In this document: positions 42,861 through 50,498 of the stretch, in pieces
How the letters are laid out: each line of letters begins with the position of its first letter
Position numbering within the stretch: the stretch's first letter is position 1
NCBI GenBank assembly: GCA_900316835.1
Contig: ONEL01000014.1
Coordinates: forward strand, 1 to 50,498
DNA from: an uncultured Prevotellaceae bacterium
GTDB lineage: Bacteria; Bacteroidota; Bacteroidia; Bacteroidales; Muribaculaceae
DNA: 50,498 bases
Direction of reading: 5' to 3'
The notes under the pieces: generated by a model
What the model was told of the DNA's origin: nothing
Database searches by the model: none
What the model saw: the letters and a program-made list of their open reading frames with translations, nothing else
Translations under genes and position numbers: made by a program

Positions 42861-45800
42861 ATGACAACACGTATTTTGAGATTACTATTACTAGCCGCCC
42901 TGGCCTGGCCCACATGGCTATCCTCAGCGGCACAAGAGATGGTGCGTGTGGAAAAGAAGCAATTAAAGCATGAACTTATCGACAGCCGTCATGCAAAGCC
43001 TTCTCTCACCAATGAGACTCGTAATGAGAATGAAGTGATACCCCCATCTGGAGGCCCACAAAAAGCACCAGCAAGGACATTGACCGAAGTAACTGTCGCT
43101 AATGGGACTGCAACAAGTACTTATGTGCCAGTTAATGGGTATTATTTTGAGAATACCTCAACAATGTCTCAAGTGATTTATAAAGCGTCAGAATTAACAA
43201 ACTTGAATGGAATGGATGGTCGCAGAATTAGAGCCATTACATTTTATTTACCAAATGGTATAAAATTTGGTAATCCTCAAGGTTCTTATGGGCGTGGCCA
43301 GCTAACGGTTAGAATGGGTTCCACCACTAGTTCATCTTTTAATAATTATAACCCATCAGCCCTTACTCCAACCAACGAAGTGTCGGGTACTGTGATCCCT
43401 GTTTATGGAGAGACATCTTATACAGTTGAATTCAGTAAGCCTTTTAAGTACATCCATGGTACTAATTTGCTTGTTGAAACAAAAGTGACAACAGCAGGAC
43501 AATATGATAACAATGATTCTTATTTCGTAGGAAAAGAATCTACTAATTGTTCATTCTATAAAGTAGGTAACTATAATAATACAAGGCAAAGTTTTCTTCC
43601 CAAAATAACGTTCACATTTGAGGACGACATAACAATCGACACTGAAAATCTTGATTTCGGTATAGTCCCCACTGGCGATTCAAAGAATCTGTCGTTTACA
43701 TTGACCAACAACAATCCCACTGCAGCTGCTATTTCATGGGAGTTTACAGGAATCAATAAAGATAAGTTCAGCACAACTAGTCAGGCTACAACGATTGCTG
43801 CCAATGGCACTTTAACTGTTCCTGTAACTTTTGCCCCCGGGAATGCTTTGGGAGCAATGAACAGCATCTTGAAGGTGACAGTAGGCGACACAAAATATCG
43901 TATCATCCTGCGTGGTAAAGGCAAGGAAGATTTGGCATTCTCAGCTTCTCAATCTATGGTTGATGTGGGTGAAGTTCTAGTTAATGGCTCTGGCACCAAA
44001 ACTGTCACTATCACCAACAGTGGTATCGAGACAATCACTCCAAGCATTGTTCAGCCTGACGATAACGCTTTCTCTGTGACTGGTCAGAGTGGTGACCTGG
44101 CAAGCGGTGCCTCGCGTGAATATACAGTAACATTTGCCCCCACCGAGGTGAAAGAATATAGTAGTTCATTCTGTGTAGTTGATGATGGGCGCAATGTTAG
44201 CATAAACGTTGACGTTAAGGGAGAAGGTGTCAATACCGCTTCCTTAACTGGCAATGGTTTAGACTTTGGAATGATTGCAGTTAATGGAACCAAAGTGCTT
44301 AATGCTACTCTAACTAATCCTAACAGTAAGCAAGTTATTGCTGCACTTAAGGCAAACGATCCTTTCTCGGTTGCTAATTCAAGTGTTACTGTCGACGCTA
44401 ATGGCACAGCAACTGTTGCCGTGACATTTAATCCTAAGGCCGCCACAAGCTATGGCGATTATCTCACTGTAACTGTTGATGGCCATGAGAACCAGATTTC
44501 TCTCAAGGGCATTGGTAATGATGCTAGCACTATCGCTACCCGCGACGAATCATTCTTTGATGGCATTACTTACACCTGGAAAGAAGGAGGCCCCGATGCA
44601 ACAGGTGTTGAGCACACTAGCAAATTGACAGACATCGCCACAGACCCCGACCAAATGATTGCCATGATAAAGAAGATTTATACCGACAAGACTATCCCTG
44701 GCAATTATAAGCGTGGGTTTGATGCGAACGGAAATGACGAGGTTAATAATGATGTATTCTATACGGGGGTAGGTACTATATCCTATAATTATGATGATGT
44801 AAGTAAAATTTCAGATTTGGATGGGTACAGTTATGTTGATCGTTATGGATGGAATATAGAGGGTGAAATAGAAACTCCCACTTATTATGACTTATCCTCA
44901 ACGTATCGTGAGTATTATACCCACATGAATACGACGCAGTACAAACCCAATCAAGAAGGTTTAACGTTGCTACTGGTTGAGCTTAACGATGATTACGATT
45001 ATAATGATATTATCGAAGAGATTGATGGCTCGCTGTATTACAAAGGTTTTGGTGATACCAATTATGATCGTTTACGTGGTCAATTTGAGAACACTATTAA
45101 GTCAATTCGAGTAATAGCTCAATCAAAGCGTACAGGAGAAGGACTTGAAGCAGGAACCTTGTTTAAACTTGACTGTGATAAAATGAATAAATTCTATCTG
45201 TTAGCCAAAGGACAAGTTCGTTTACTCCATAATTCATATATTCATTTCAACAATGACTTCAGCATTCCACCTAGTTTCTTTATTGAGAGGACTCGTGAAT
45301 ATTATTTGTTTGATTATAGCGATAGTTATACTTCTTATGGTTTTGTTGATGAAAACGTAGGTGGGCTATTTTATCATATGTTTGAGCAATTTAGTCCTGT
45401 AGATCCTGATGCAACATCTGGTAAAGCCGATATTTATCAAGACCTTGTAAACATGCAGACATTTGGTGTTGAACATGATTGCTTGTCAATTCCTAATTTG
45501 GGGCATCAGTTCATGATGTATGGTGATGATAGTGAGGCTAAAGACTGCCAAGATGTGCGCGACATGATGTTCTTTGTTCCAGACTACCGCATGATGAAAG
45601 ATAACGACCGTGACTATGCAGTATATCAGCAGTATCTTAACTATAACAAGGCGCATCAGCCTCAGATGGGACTTTATGTAATCCGTCAAGATCCAGTGAC
45701 CGAGACAACTGAGTTCCAAGAGAATGATGAATATTATCACTTGACATTGACTTGGGACAGTAACCTTGATGAGTTCCTTCCTAGTGACCAGCAAGAATAC

Positions 45801-47930
45801 CAGCTCTATGAAGTGGTTGTGGATGAGGCAACGGGGGCTCAGCGTTATGAACCAGTTTATTATACCACAGTGGTTAATAACGAGGTTGTTTATGCCGACG
45901 CTAACGGGAATCCTCTGGCTGAGGGTGCCGAACCAGTTGCTGTGACCCTGACAGTTGATCCATCAAACAACAAGAAAACCTATGCCGACGTTTACGTTCA
46001 ACGCGAGGAGTCGGGCAAAGTTGTGACCTATGCCGTTCGTGGTCAGGACAAAGATCACTTCTTGAGCCTACAGATGTCGAACCAGCAGAGCTACCTGATT
46101 AGAGGTAAGAACCCGGCCGAGATGGCAATGCTCATGGATATGACTCACTATAGCCGTTTCAATCCAATAACAATGGAGAATGCCTATAGCAATGCCATGA
46201 TGGTAAGCCCACAATCGGGCGGTGTGCGCAAGGAGTATATAGAACAAGGTACTGAGTTTAACTTCTATCGCACTACCGGAACTATTGGAGAGGAACCTGT
46301 GAAGATAGCAACCGCTACAGTTTTGAGCAAGGTGGAGACCGAAGACAGAAAGGGTGGAGATATTAAGATTCAGATGATTGAGTCGACTCAAGCCAGCGAG
46401 TCGCAGTTCCCCTATGGGCAGACTTCAGGCATGGGTGAAGGCAAGCATGCCGGCTATCACGACAATGCCAACATCGCTAACCCCACCTACTCTTATATCA
46501 AGGTCGGTAATGTTGATTATGTGACATTCAACAATTTTATGCTCTATGACAACTTTGTGGAGAAGGTAAAAGATGACAACTCGCATCCATCGCAATACTT
46601 CTACTACATGACATTCAACACCGAGCAACCATTTACCGGTAGCGATGGTAATCCCACAACCGAAGCAACAAGTAACCGCTTCCGTGTGCCAGTCTACAAG
46701 ACAGAGTCGAAGATTAATAATGTGTTTACACAAAATCAGGTTGATGAAGATACCGAGGGCACATTGTCGCTGGAAGACTTGGCATTCAGTACAAAACTTC
46801 AATACAGCAGTAAATCTGAGATTTATCGCTACGATGCTTATCGCTGGTTAGCTAATGAAAACCGTTTTATCATTAACGAAGTTTACGGAAATGATGACGA
46901 GCAAGACCTTCCACCAACAGGAATCGCCGGAAATCAGTCCAGTACCTATTCTATCTCGATGAACGATATTGGCACCGAAGACTACTATGTTGGCGCTCAG
47001 GTTACCGTTCCCGAGAATGACTACAACAAGTGGGCCGACTTTGTGGACTATATACCCAATAAGGAATCTTCGCCGGTAGCGGCTTATACCTATGCTCCTG
47101 TAGTAGAAACCTTCTCTGGCAGCTTGACTCGTGACGACTACAACACATATGGTGGAGCTCTGCGCACTACTGCTGCTGGAAAACTCAAAGTCAGTGTGGT
47201 TGAACCCGATGTTGAGAACCCGCTTATGAGTACTTGGAACTGGGAAGACAACGAAGGCAATAAGTACGCTTACTATAACCTCAATCTGAACATTGACCAA
47301 AAAGATTTCCCAGACGACTACGACATCTATAAGATTCGTGCATGGCGCATGGTAAATGAAAATCAGCTTGGAGAGGAGTATAGTGAGATGAATTATCGCA
47401 AAGCTGCTAAAGTGAAATTTGAAGAAATCACTTACCCTGAGTGCGATAAGAGCGACAGTTATAAGTATCAATTAGGTAGTGGAAATGACAGTAAGGAAGT
47501 TGAGCATTCAAATGGCACAAAAACAACCATCTCGTTCAAGACTGGAACATTTGGTGCTCGCAAGTTGCGTGAGAATGAAAACGAAACTGGTGTAATTGAA
47601 GATCTTGAAATTAATTACTTGGTTCGTGTATATTTCACTAAGAACACTAACTTGCAACAGACTCAACAAGATGCACCACGTGTGCGTGTTTTACCTGAAC
47701 AAGTTCCAGTGGCTGATAATGGCTACTACTTTGTTGATGCTAAGGTACAATATACAGCAAAGGCCGGCAATGTCATCACTGGCATTGAGAGTGTTCAGGC
47801 TCGTGATGTGGTTGGTGTGAAGTACTACAATATGGCAGGTATTGAGAGCGACCGTCCATTCCAAGGCGTGAACATCGTTGTTACTCGCTACAGCGATGGC
47901 TCAATGTCTACAACTAAGATTGTGAAGTAA
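42861..47930 (+). CDS. Giant secreted choice-of-anchor/ASH-domain protein with C-terminal sorting-like tail
   Basis: This 1,689-residue protein has a signal peptide (MTTRILRLLLLAALAWPTWL). After a linker comes a jelly-roll-like domain ('LNGMDGRRIRAITFYLPNG') that is also found in the protein at 14479, then three ASH/choice-of-anchor D repeats (about residues 255-560: 'LDFGIVPTGDSKNLSFTLTN'; 'VDVGEVLVNGSGTKTVTITN'; 'LDFGMIAVNGTKVLNATLTN'). A long unrecognised region from about 560 to 1,640 is rich in Asp, Tyr and Asn. The tail (GVKYYNMAGIESDRPFQGVN, IVVTRYSDGSMSTTKIVK) is nearly identical to that at 14479. It may be surface-attached or released. A terminator follows. Confidence 0.8.
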   Translation: MTTRILRLLLLAALAWPTWLSSAAQEMVRVEKKQLKHELIDSRHAKPSLTNETRNENEVIPPSGGPQKAPARTLTEVTVANGTATSTYVPVNGYYFENTSTMSQVIYKASELTNLNGMDGRRIRAITFYLPNGIKFGNPQGSYGRGQLTVRMGSTTSSSFNNYNPSALTPTNEVSGTVIPVYGETSYTVEFSKPFKYIHGTNLLVETKVTTAGQYDNNDSYFVGKESTNCSFYKVGNYNNTRQSFLPKITFTFEDDITIDTENLDFGIVPTGDSKNLSFTLTNNNPTAAAISWEFTGINKDKFSTTSQATTIAANGTLTVPVTFAPGNALGAMNSILKVTVGDTKYRIILRGKGKEDLAFSASQSMVDVGEVLVNGSGTKTVTITNSGIETITPSIVQPDDNAFSVTGQSGDLASGASREYTVTFAPTEVKEYSSSFCVVDDGRNVSINVDVKGEGVNTASLTGNGLDFGMIAVNGTKVLNATLTNPNSKQVIAALKANDPFSVANSSVTVDANGTATVAVTFNPKAATSYGDYLTVTVDGHENQISLKGIGNDASTIATRDESFFDGITYTWKEGGPDATGVEHTSKLTDIATDPDQMIAMIKKIYTDKTIPGNYKRGFDANGNDEVNNDVFYTGVGTISYNYDDVSKISDLDGYSYVDRYGWNIEGEIETPTYYDLSSTYREYYTHMNTTQYKPNQEGLTLLLVELNDDYDYNDIIEEIDGSLYYKGFGDTNYDRLRGQFENTIKSIRVIAQSKRTGEGLEAGTLFKLDCDKMNKFYLLAKGQVRLLHNSYIHFNNDFSIPPSFFIERTREYYLFDYSDSYTSYGFVDENVGGLFYHMFEQFSPVDPDATSGKADIYQDLVNMQTFGVEHDCLSIPNLGHQFMMYGDDSEAKDCQDVRDMMFFVPDYRMMKDNDRDYAVYQQYLNYNKAHQPQMGLYVIRQDPVTETTEFQENDEYYHLTLTWDSNLDEFLPSDQQEYQLYEVVVDEATGAQRYEPVYYTTVVNNEVVYADANGNPLAEGAEPVAVTLTVDPSNNKKTYADVYVQREESGKVVTYAVRGQDKDHFLSLQMSNQQSYLIRGKNPAEMAMLMDMTHYSRFNPITMENAYSNAMMVSPQSGGVRKEYIEQGTEFNFYRTTGTIGEEPVKIATATVLSKVETEDRKGGDIKIQMIESTQASESQFPYGQTSGMGEGKHAGYHDNANIANPTYSYIKVGNVDYVTFNNFMLYDNFVEKVKDDNSHPSQYFYYMTFNTEQPFTGSDGNPTTEATSNRFRVPVYKTESKINNVFTQNQVDEDTEGTLSLEDLAFSTKLQYSSKSEIYRYDAYRWLANENRFIINEVYGNDDEQDLPPTGIAGNQSSTYSISMNDIGTEDYYVGAQVTVPENDYNKWADFVDYIPNKESSPVAAYTYAPVVETFSGSLTRDDYNTYGGALRTTAAGKLKVSVVEPDVENPLMSTWNWEDNEGNKYAYYNLNLNIDQKDFPDDYDIYKIRAWRMVNENQLGEEYSEMNYRKAAKVKFEEITYPECDKSDSYKYQLGSGNDSKEVEHSNGTKTTISFKTGTFGARKLRENENETGVIEDLEINYLVRVYFTKNTNLQQTQQDAPRVRVLPEQVPVADNGYYFVDAKVQYTAKAGNVITGIESVQARDVVGVKYYNMAGIESDRPFQGVNIVVTRYSDGSMSTTKIVK

Positions 47931-47964
47931 AGAAGATTAGTAATTCTCAGATGCTAATACGTGT

Positions 47965-47999
47965 AGCAGGGCGCGACTACTATGGTCACGCCCTGCTTT
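47965..47999 (+). terminator. Terminator of the 1,689-residue protein gene
   Basis: AGCAGGGCG pairs with CGCCCTGCT, 34 bases after the stop codon, followed by TTGTG. Confidence 0.75.
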
Positions 48000-48028
48000 G
48001 TGTTTATTATCTTGCGAGCGGATGTTTA

Positions 48029-48157
48029 AAAGACAATTACTTAAGATTGAGTTTTCAGTTTTCAGTATTCAGTCATCAGTCATCAGTCGTCAGTATTCAG
48101 TTTTCAGTCGTGTTTTTATTTAATTAACATTAGTGTAAATTAGTGTAAATTAGTGGT
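48029..48157 (-). repeat. Mosaic intergenic repeats, inverted AACTGA array and TTAGTG module
   Basis: Read on the minus strand this gives the TTAGTG module, an AAAACTGAATACTGACGACT array and CTTAAGTAATTGTC, the same series as 14233-14375. It shows that the unit can move or be copied in either orientation. Confidence 0.8.
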
Positions 48158-48253
48158 TCAGTGCGGCAGCGCCTTTTTAAATTTTAGCGAAGCTTCCTAA
48201 TTTTAGAGCCCTTGGGCTCTTTAATTTTCACTCCGCAGGAGTGGCTACCAACT

Positions 48254-48341
48254 TGCCATGTGCTGTCACGCATGGAAATTAAAAAGCTTCGTGCTAAAAT
48301 TCCCCTATATGTCAGATTAATCAGAATAATCCGTAGTTTTT
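48254..48341 (+). repeat. Intergenic repeat module, second copy of 19256-19337
   Basis: GCATGGAAATTAAAAAGCTT then CGTGCTAAAATTCCCCTATA and AGATTAATCAGAATAATCCG match the copy at 19256-19337 with few changes. A GGTAGCCACTCC-like stretch (48228-48252, inverse) recurs upstream of hsp20. Confidence 0.75.
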
Positions 48342-48345
48342 TTAA

Positions 48346-49035
48346 TCATAGTCCCAAGATGATGTTGTAGACGGCAGTCACGTCGCTTCCTGTTATGTCA
48401 CCATCATTATTCAGGTCGCCATTAACAATATTGCTATTGTCGTTGTAGAGGATAAAATTATAGAGAGCCGTGACGTCGCTGCCTGTGCACTCTCCATCAC
48501 CATTGACGTCGCCCTCAACAGCGGGAGCGTCCACCGAGTTGATGAACACACGGCGCGCCGAGAGCGCGCATGTCATGTTTGCGTCCCAACATGCCAGCCG
48601 CAGACGCACGTCAGTGACCGAGAGCGAATTTACCGCAAAGGTAACCGAGAAATTCCGCTCCAGTTCCTTAGTAGCGAACTTGTAGAACACACTCTGCAAC
48701 ACATTCCCTTCGGCATCCAGCAGTTCCACTGTGGGCGACCCCTTGGTCGCATTGTAGGCAGGGTCGTTCCACAAGGTGGAATAAGCTACCACGTCCACTT
48801 GCAAGCCGTCAACACCATCGATGCTGAACACAGGCGACACCAGCGTGTAGTCCTCATCCACATCCTTGTAGAGATACACACGATTGTGCGATATCAAGTC
48901 CTTGTTGAGCTCCACGTCGTCGCGGGTATAGGTCCACCCGTCGAAACTGGTTTGTGAGAATTGCAGCAGTTCGTCGCCATGCGCCACGGCACAGCACAAA
49001 ATCATCGCCAGGGCTAGTGTAATGGTCTTTTTCAT
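48346..49035 (-). CDS. Secreted protein with C-terminal type I dockerin
   Basis: The 229-residue protein has a signal peptide (MKKTITLALAMILCCAVAHG), a central beta-sandwich-like domain (about 25-165; 'YTLVSPVFSIDGVDGLQVDV'; 'FSVTFAVNSLSVTDVRLRLA') and a C-terminal dockerin with two calcium-binding repeats, GDVNGDGECTGSDVTALYNF and NGDLNNDGDITGSDVTAVYN. Dockerins normally bind cohesins; in this lineage they also occur as isolated calcium-bound tails. No cohesin is in the window. The promoter lies at 49085-49116. Confidence 0.88.
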   Translation of the reverse strand: MKKTITLALAMILCCAVAHGDELLQFSQTSFDGWTYTRDDVELNKDLISHNRVYLYKDVDEDYTLVSPVFSIDGVDGLQVDVVAYSTLWNDPAYNATKGSPTVELLDAEGNVLQSVFYKFATKELERNFSVTFAVNSLSVTDVRLRLACWDANMTCALSARRVFINSVDAPAVEGDVNGDGECTGSDVTALYNFILYNDNSNIVNGDLNNDGDITGSDVTAVYNIILGL

Positions 49036-49084
49036 TTTGCAATAAATAATAACAGGTTGTTCTACTTTGTGACTAGAAGTTGCG

Positions 49085-49116
49085 CAAAAATAACGATTTT
49101 TAAATTTATGTGCAAA
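49085..49116 (-). promoter_or_regulatory. Promoter of the dockerin protein gene
   Basis: Minus-strand TTTG (49116-49113) and TATTTTTG (49092-49085) are 20 bases apart. It is back to back with the mltG promoter. Confidence 0.7.
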
Positions 49117-49148
49117 AAAATATGCATAGTTATTTTAGATAGGCACTG

Positions 49149-49180
49149 TTTGTGTAATTGAAATGTGTTCATTACCTTTG
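49149..49180 (+). promoter_or_regulatory. Promoter of mltG
   Basis: TTTG (49149-49152) and TACCTTTG (49173-49180) are exactly 20 bases apart, 33 bases before the ATG. Confidence 0.8.
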
Positions 49181-49212
49181 CAGGGAATTTATAGAAATCC
49201 CGGCACATCAGC

Positions 49213-50307
49213 ATGAAATCAAATCACAACAGGAAATACACAGCAAAGTCCTCCAGGAAGAGGAACGCTAAGCAATCATGGTTAAGCAAACTGCCCAAGT
49301 GGCTGAAGGTTAGCGCTGTGGTGGCGCTACTGCTAGTTGCCACAGGCGTCATTGTGGCGTCGCCCTATCTCACTGCCACCAGCGACAAGGAAGCCATGCT
49401 CTACCTGCGACGTGGCACTGCCAACGACGTGGTGGCCGACTCGCTCGCCAGCTGCACCTCACCACAGTTTGCCGCTAAGGTGATGAAACTCGTCACCCTC
49501 ACCCGTGGTGACCTAAGCACCCGCCAGGGAGCATTTAAGATTGAGGAAGGCGAGAGTGCGCTGAGTGTGGCTCACCACCTGCGCCGTGGCGCCGCCGACG
49601 ATATCAAGCTCACCCTTAACAACCTGCGCACCAAGGAAGACCTTGCCAAGCGCATTGCCAAGAAGCTGATGATGACTAAAGACGAGATGCTCGCCGCGCT
49701 CAACGACAAGGAATTGTGTGCTGCTCATGGTCTCAACCCCGACAATATCACCAGCGTGTTCCTGCCCGACACTTATCAGTTCATGTGGGACGTGGAGCCT
49801 GCCAAACTGCTGGAGCACATGTGCAAATATAGCGACAAGTTCTGGAACGACGAGCGCAAAGAGAAAGCCCAAAAACTGGGGCTCACACCTGTGGAAGTGG
49901 TGACACTGGCTTCAATAGTGGAAGGGGAGACAGCTAAGGCCGACGAGAAAGGAAAGGTTGCGCGGCTCTACCTCAACCGCCTGGCTCAACACATCAAGCT
50001 ACAGGCCGACCCAACGGTAAAATTTGCCCTAGGCAACTTCGCGTTGCGTCGCATCACCTATGCCGACACAAGCACACCATCGCCATGGAACACCTACTAT
50101 GTTGAAGGCCTGCCACCAGGTCCCATCTGCCTGCCCGAGAAAGCGTCGATCGATGCAGTGCTTGACGCACCACAGCACGACTACATCTACATGTGCGCCA
50201 AAGAAGACTTCTCAGGCTATCACAACTTTGCCCGCACCCTTGCCGAGCACGAAGCGTTTGCCGCCCTCTACCACCAAGCCTTGCGCGAACGTGGAATTCG
50301 CCGTTAA
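49213..50307 (+). CDS. mltG: Endolytic murein transglycosylase MltG
   Basis: MltG cuts nascent peptidoglycan strands and so sets their length. The 364-residue protein has a basic cytoplasmic start, one membrane anchor (about residues 32-52), a LysM-like segment (GAFKIEEGESALSVAHHLRR) and the YceG-type catalytic domain with 'LASIVEGETAKADEKGKVA' (catalytic Glu237), 'RLAQHIKLQADPTVKFALGN' and 'YVEGLPPGPICLPEKASIDA'. The length and motif order are typical. It is divergently arranged from the dockerin gene, and no partner gene follows before the insertion sequence end. Confidence 0.95.
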   Translation: MKSNHNRKYTAKSSRKRNAKQSWLSKLPKWLKVSAVVALLLVATGVIVASPYLTATSDKEAMLYLRRGTANDVVADSLASCTSPQFAAKVMKLVTLTRGDLSTRQGAFKIEEGESALSVAHHLRRGAADDIKLTLNNLRTKEDLAKRIAKKLMMTKDEMLAALNDKELCAAHGLNPDNITSVFLPDTYQFMWDVEPAKLLEHMCKYSDKFWNDERKEKAQKLGLTPVEVVTLASIVEGETAKADEKGKVARLYLNRLAQHIKLQADPTVKFALGNFALRRITYADTSTPSPWNTYYVEGLPPGPICLPEKASIDAVLDAPQHDYIYMCAKEDFSGYHNFARTLAEHEAFAALYHQALRERGIRR

Positions 50308-50384
50308 GCGGTAGCGTGACGACAGCTGCGAGCGAGATTAATTAACGTGATGTTTTTGTAATCTGAAAATCATTGCGTTAGCAA

Positions 50385-50397
50385 CTCCCCCTCTAAG
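50385..50397 (+). repeat. Half of the CCCCCTCTA palindrome next to the insertion sequence
   Basis: CTCCCCCTCTAAG is the left arm of the palindrome found at 20492 and 20624. The expected right arm is missing, apparently replaced by the element that starts at 50405. Confidence 0.4.
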
Positions 50398-50404
50398 TTT
50401 GAAG

Positions 50405-50498
50405 TGACCCCAAAAAGTTGGACGGGTTAAACATTAACGGTCAATAGAAAGAGTTCGGTATTGTACCGGGCTCTTTCCTTTTAACCTGGATTTGATTC
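50405..50498 (+). mobile_element. End of an IS3-type insertion sequence, cut by the window edge
   Basis: TGACCCCAAAAAGTTGGAC is typical of terminal inverted repeats of IS3-family elements. About 40 bases inside is a 14-base-pair hairpin (GAAAGAG..CGGTA / TACCG..CTCTTTC, 50447-50477) followed by CCTTTT, which could block transcription entering the element. No transposase sequence fits in the remaining bases. Confidence 0.55.

Noticed and set aside
1..50498. Any integrated phage or conjugative island
   Set aside because: I find no integrase, tRNA attachment site, relaxase, capsid or tail gene; only an IS end at the right border.

Overview
The window looks like a chromosomal segment of a gut-type Bacteroidales bacterium, most likely Muribaculaceae or a Prevotella-like relative. 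Three things support this. Many genes are preceded by the Bacteroidetes promoter (TTTG or TTG, about 19-21 bases, then TAnnTTTG). The gene content is typical of the order: a DUF4954 beta-helix protein, choice-of-anchor secreted proteins with a type IX-like C-terminal tail, a lone dockerin protein, an ATP-grasp protein, and a parE-coaD-S41 peptidase cluster. The long intergenic regions are AT-rich and filled with mosaic repeats. There is no phage, plasmid, CRISPR or defence island; most genes are housekeeping or envelope genes.

Layout. 0-7 kb: EcsC-like protein, priA with a flavin reductase, then a convergent RluA-type pseudouridine synthase with a DUF3298 lipoprotein-like neighbour. 7-12 kb: parE, coaD (overlapping) and a C-terminal processing peptidase, then an AT-rich four-helix-bundle gene bracketed by inverted simple-sequence arrays. 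12-20 kb: an ABC exporter, a 1,392-residue secreted ASH-domain protein with a long leader, maf, and an ATP-grasp gene that has absorbed a palindromic repeat in frame. 22-27 kb: an hsp20 gene with an apparent sigma-54 promoter and three upstream repeats, a small membrane-anchored protein, a YiiX-like hydrolase, malate dehydrogenase, and a PAP2 phosphatase-VanX dipeptidase fusion broken by one in-frame TAG. 27-32 kb: a four-gene efflux operon (TolC, HlyD, two ABC-2 permeases) without an ATPase gene. 32-37 kb: TraB/GumN protein, a candidate small RNA, kdsC, an AAA-CYTH fusion, truA and an esterase. 37-50 kb: DUF4954 protein, a 465-residue secreted protein, a small RNA that looks like 4.5S/SRP RNA, an inositol-phosphatase with an Lrp regulator, a 1,689-residue secreted protein, a dockerin protein and mltG. 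The right edge runs into what looks like one end of an IS3-type element.

How genes work together. Cell-envelope functions dominate: kdsC (lipopolysaccharide Kdo), MltG (glycan-strand termination), PAP2-VanX (lipid-phosphate and D-Ala-D-Ala hydrolysis), S41 peptidase, the efflux operon, and three very different secreted proteins that end in nearly the same 40-residue tail. Genome maintenance is represented by PriA and ParE, and RNA modification by RluA-type synthase and TruA.

The most unusual points are the sigma-54-like hsp20 control region, the four-helix-bundle gene as a possible mobile unit, the repeat captured inside the ATP-grasp coding sequence, the nonsense codon in the phosphatase-dipeptidase fusion, an orphan promoter-terminator pair that predicts a short RNA, and a modular intergenic repeat family. 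Functional calls rest on motif recognition by eye; no database search was possible.
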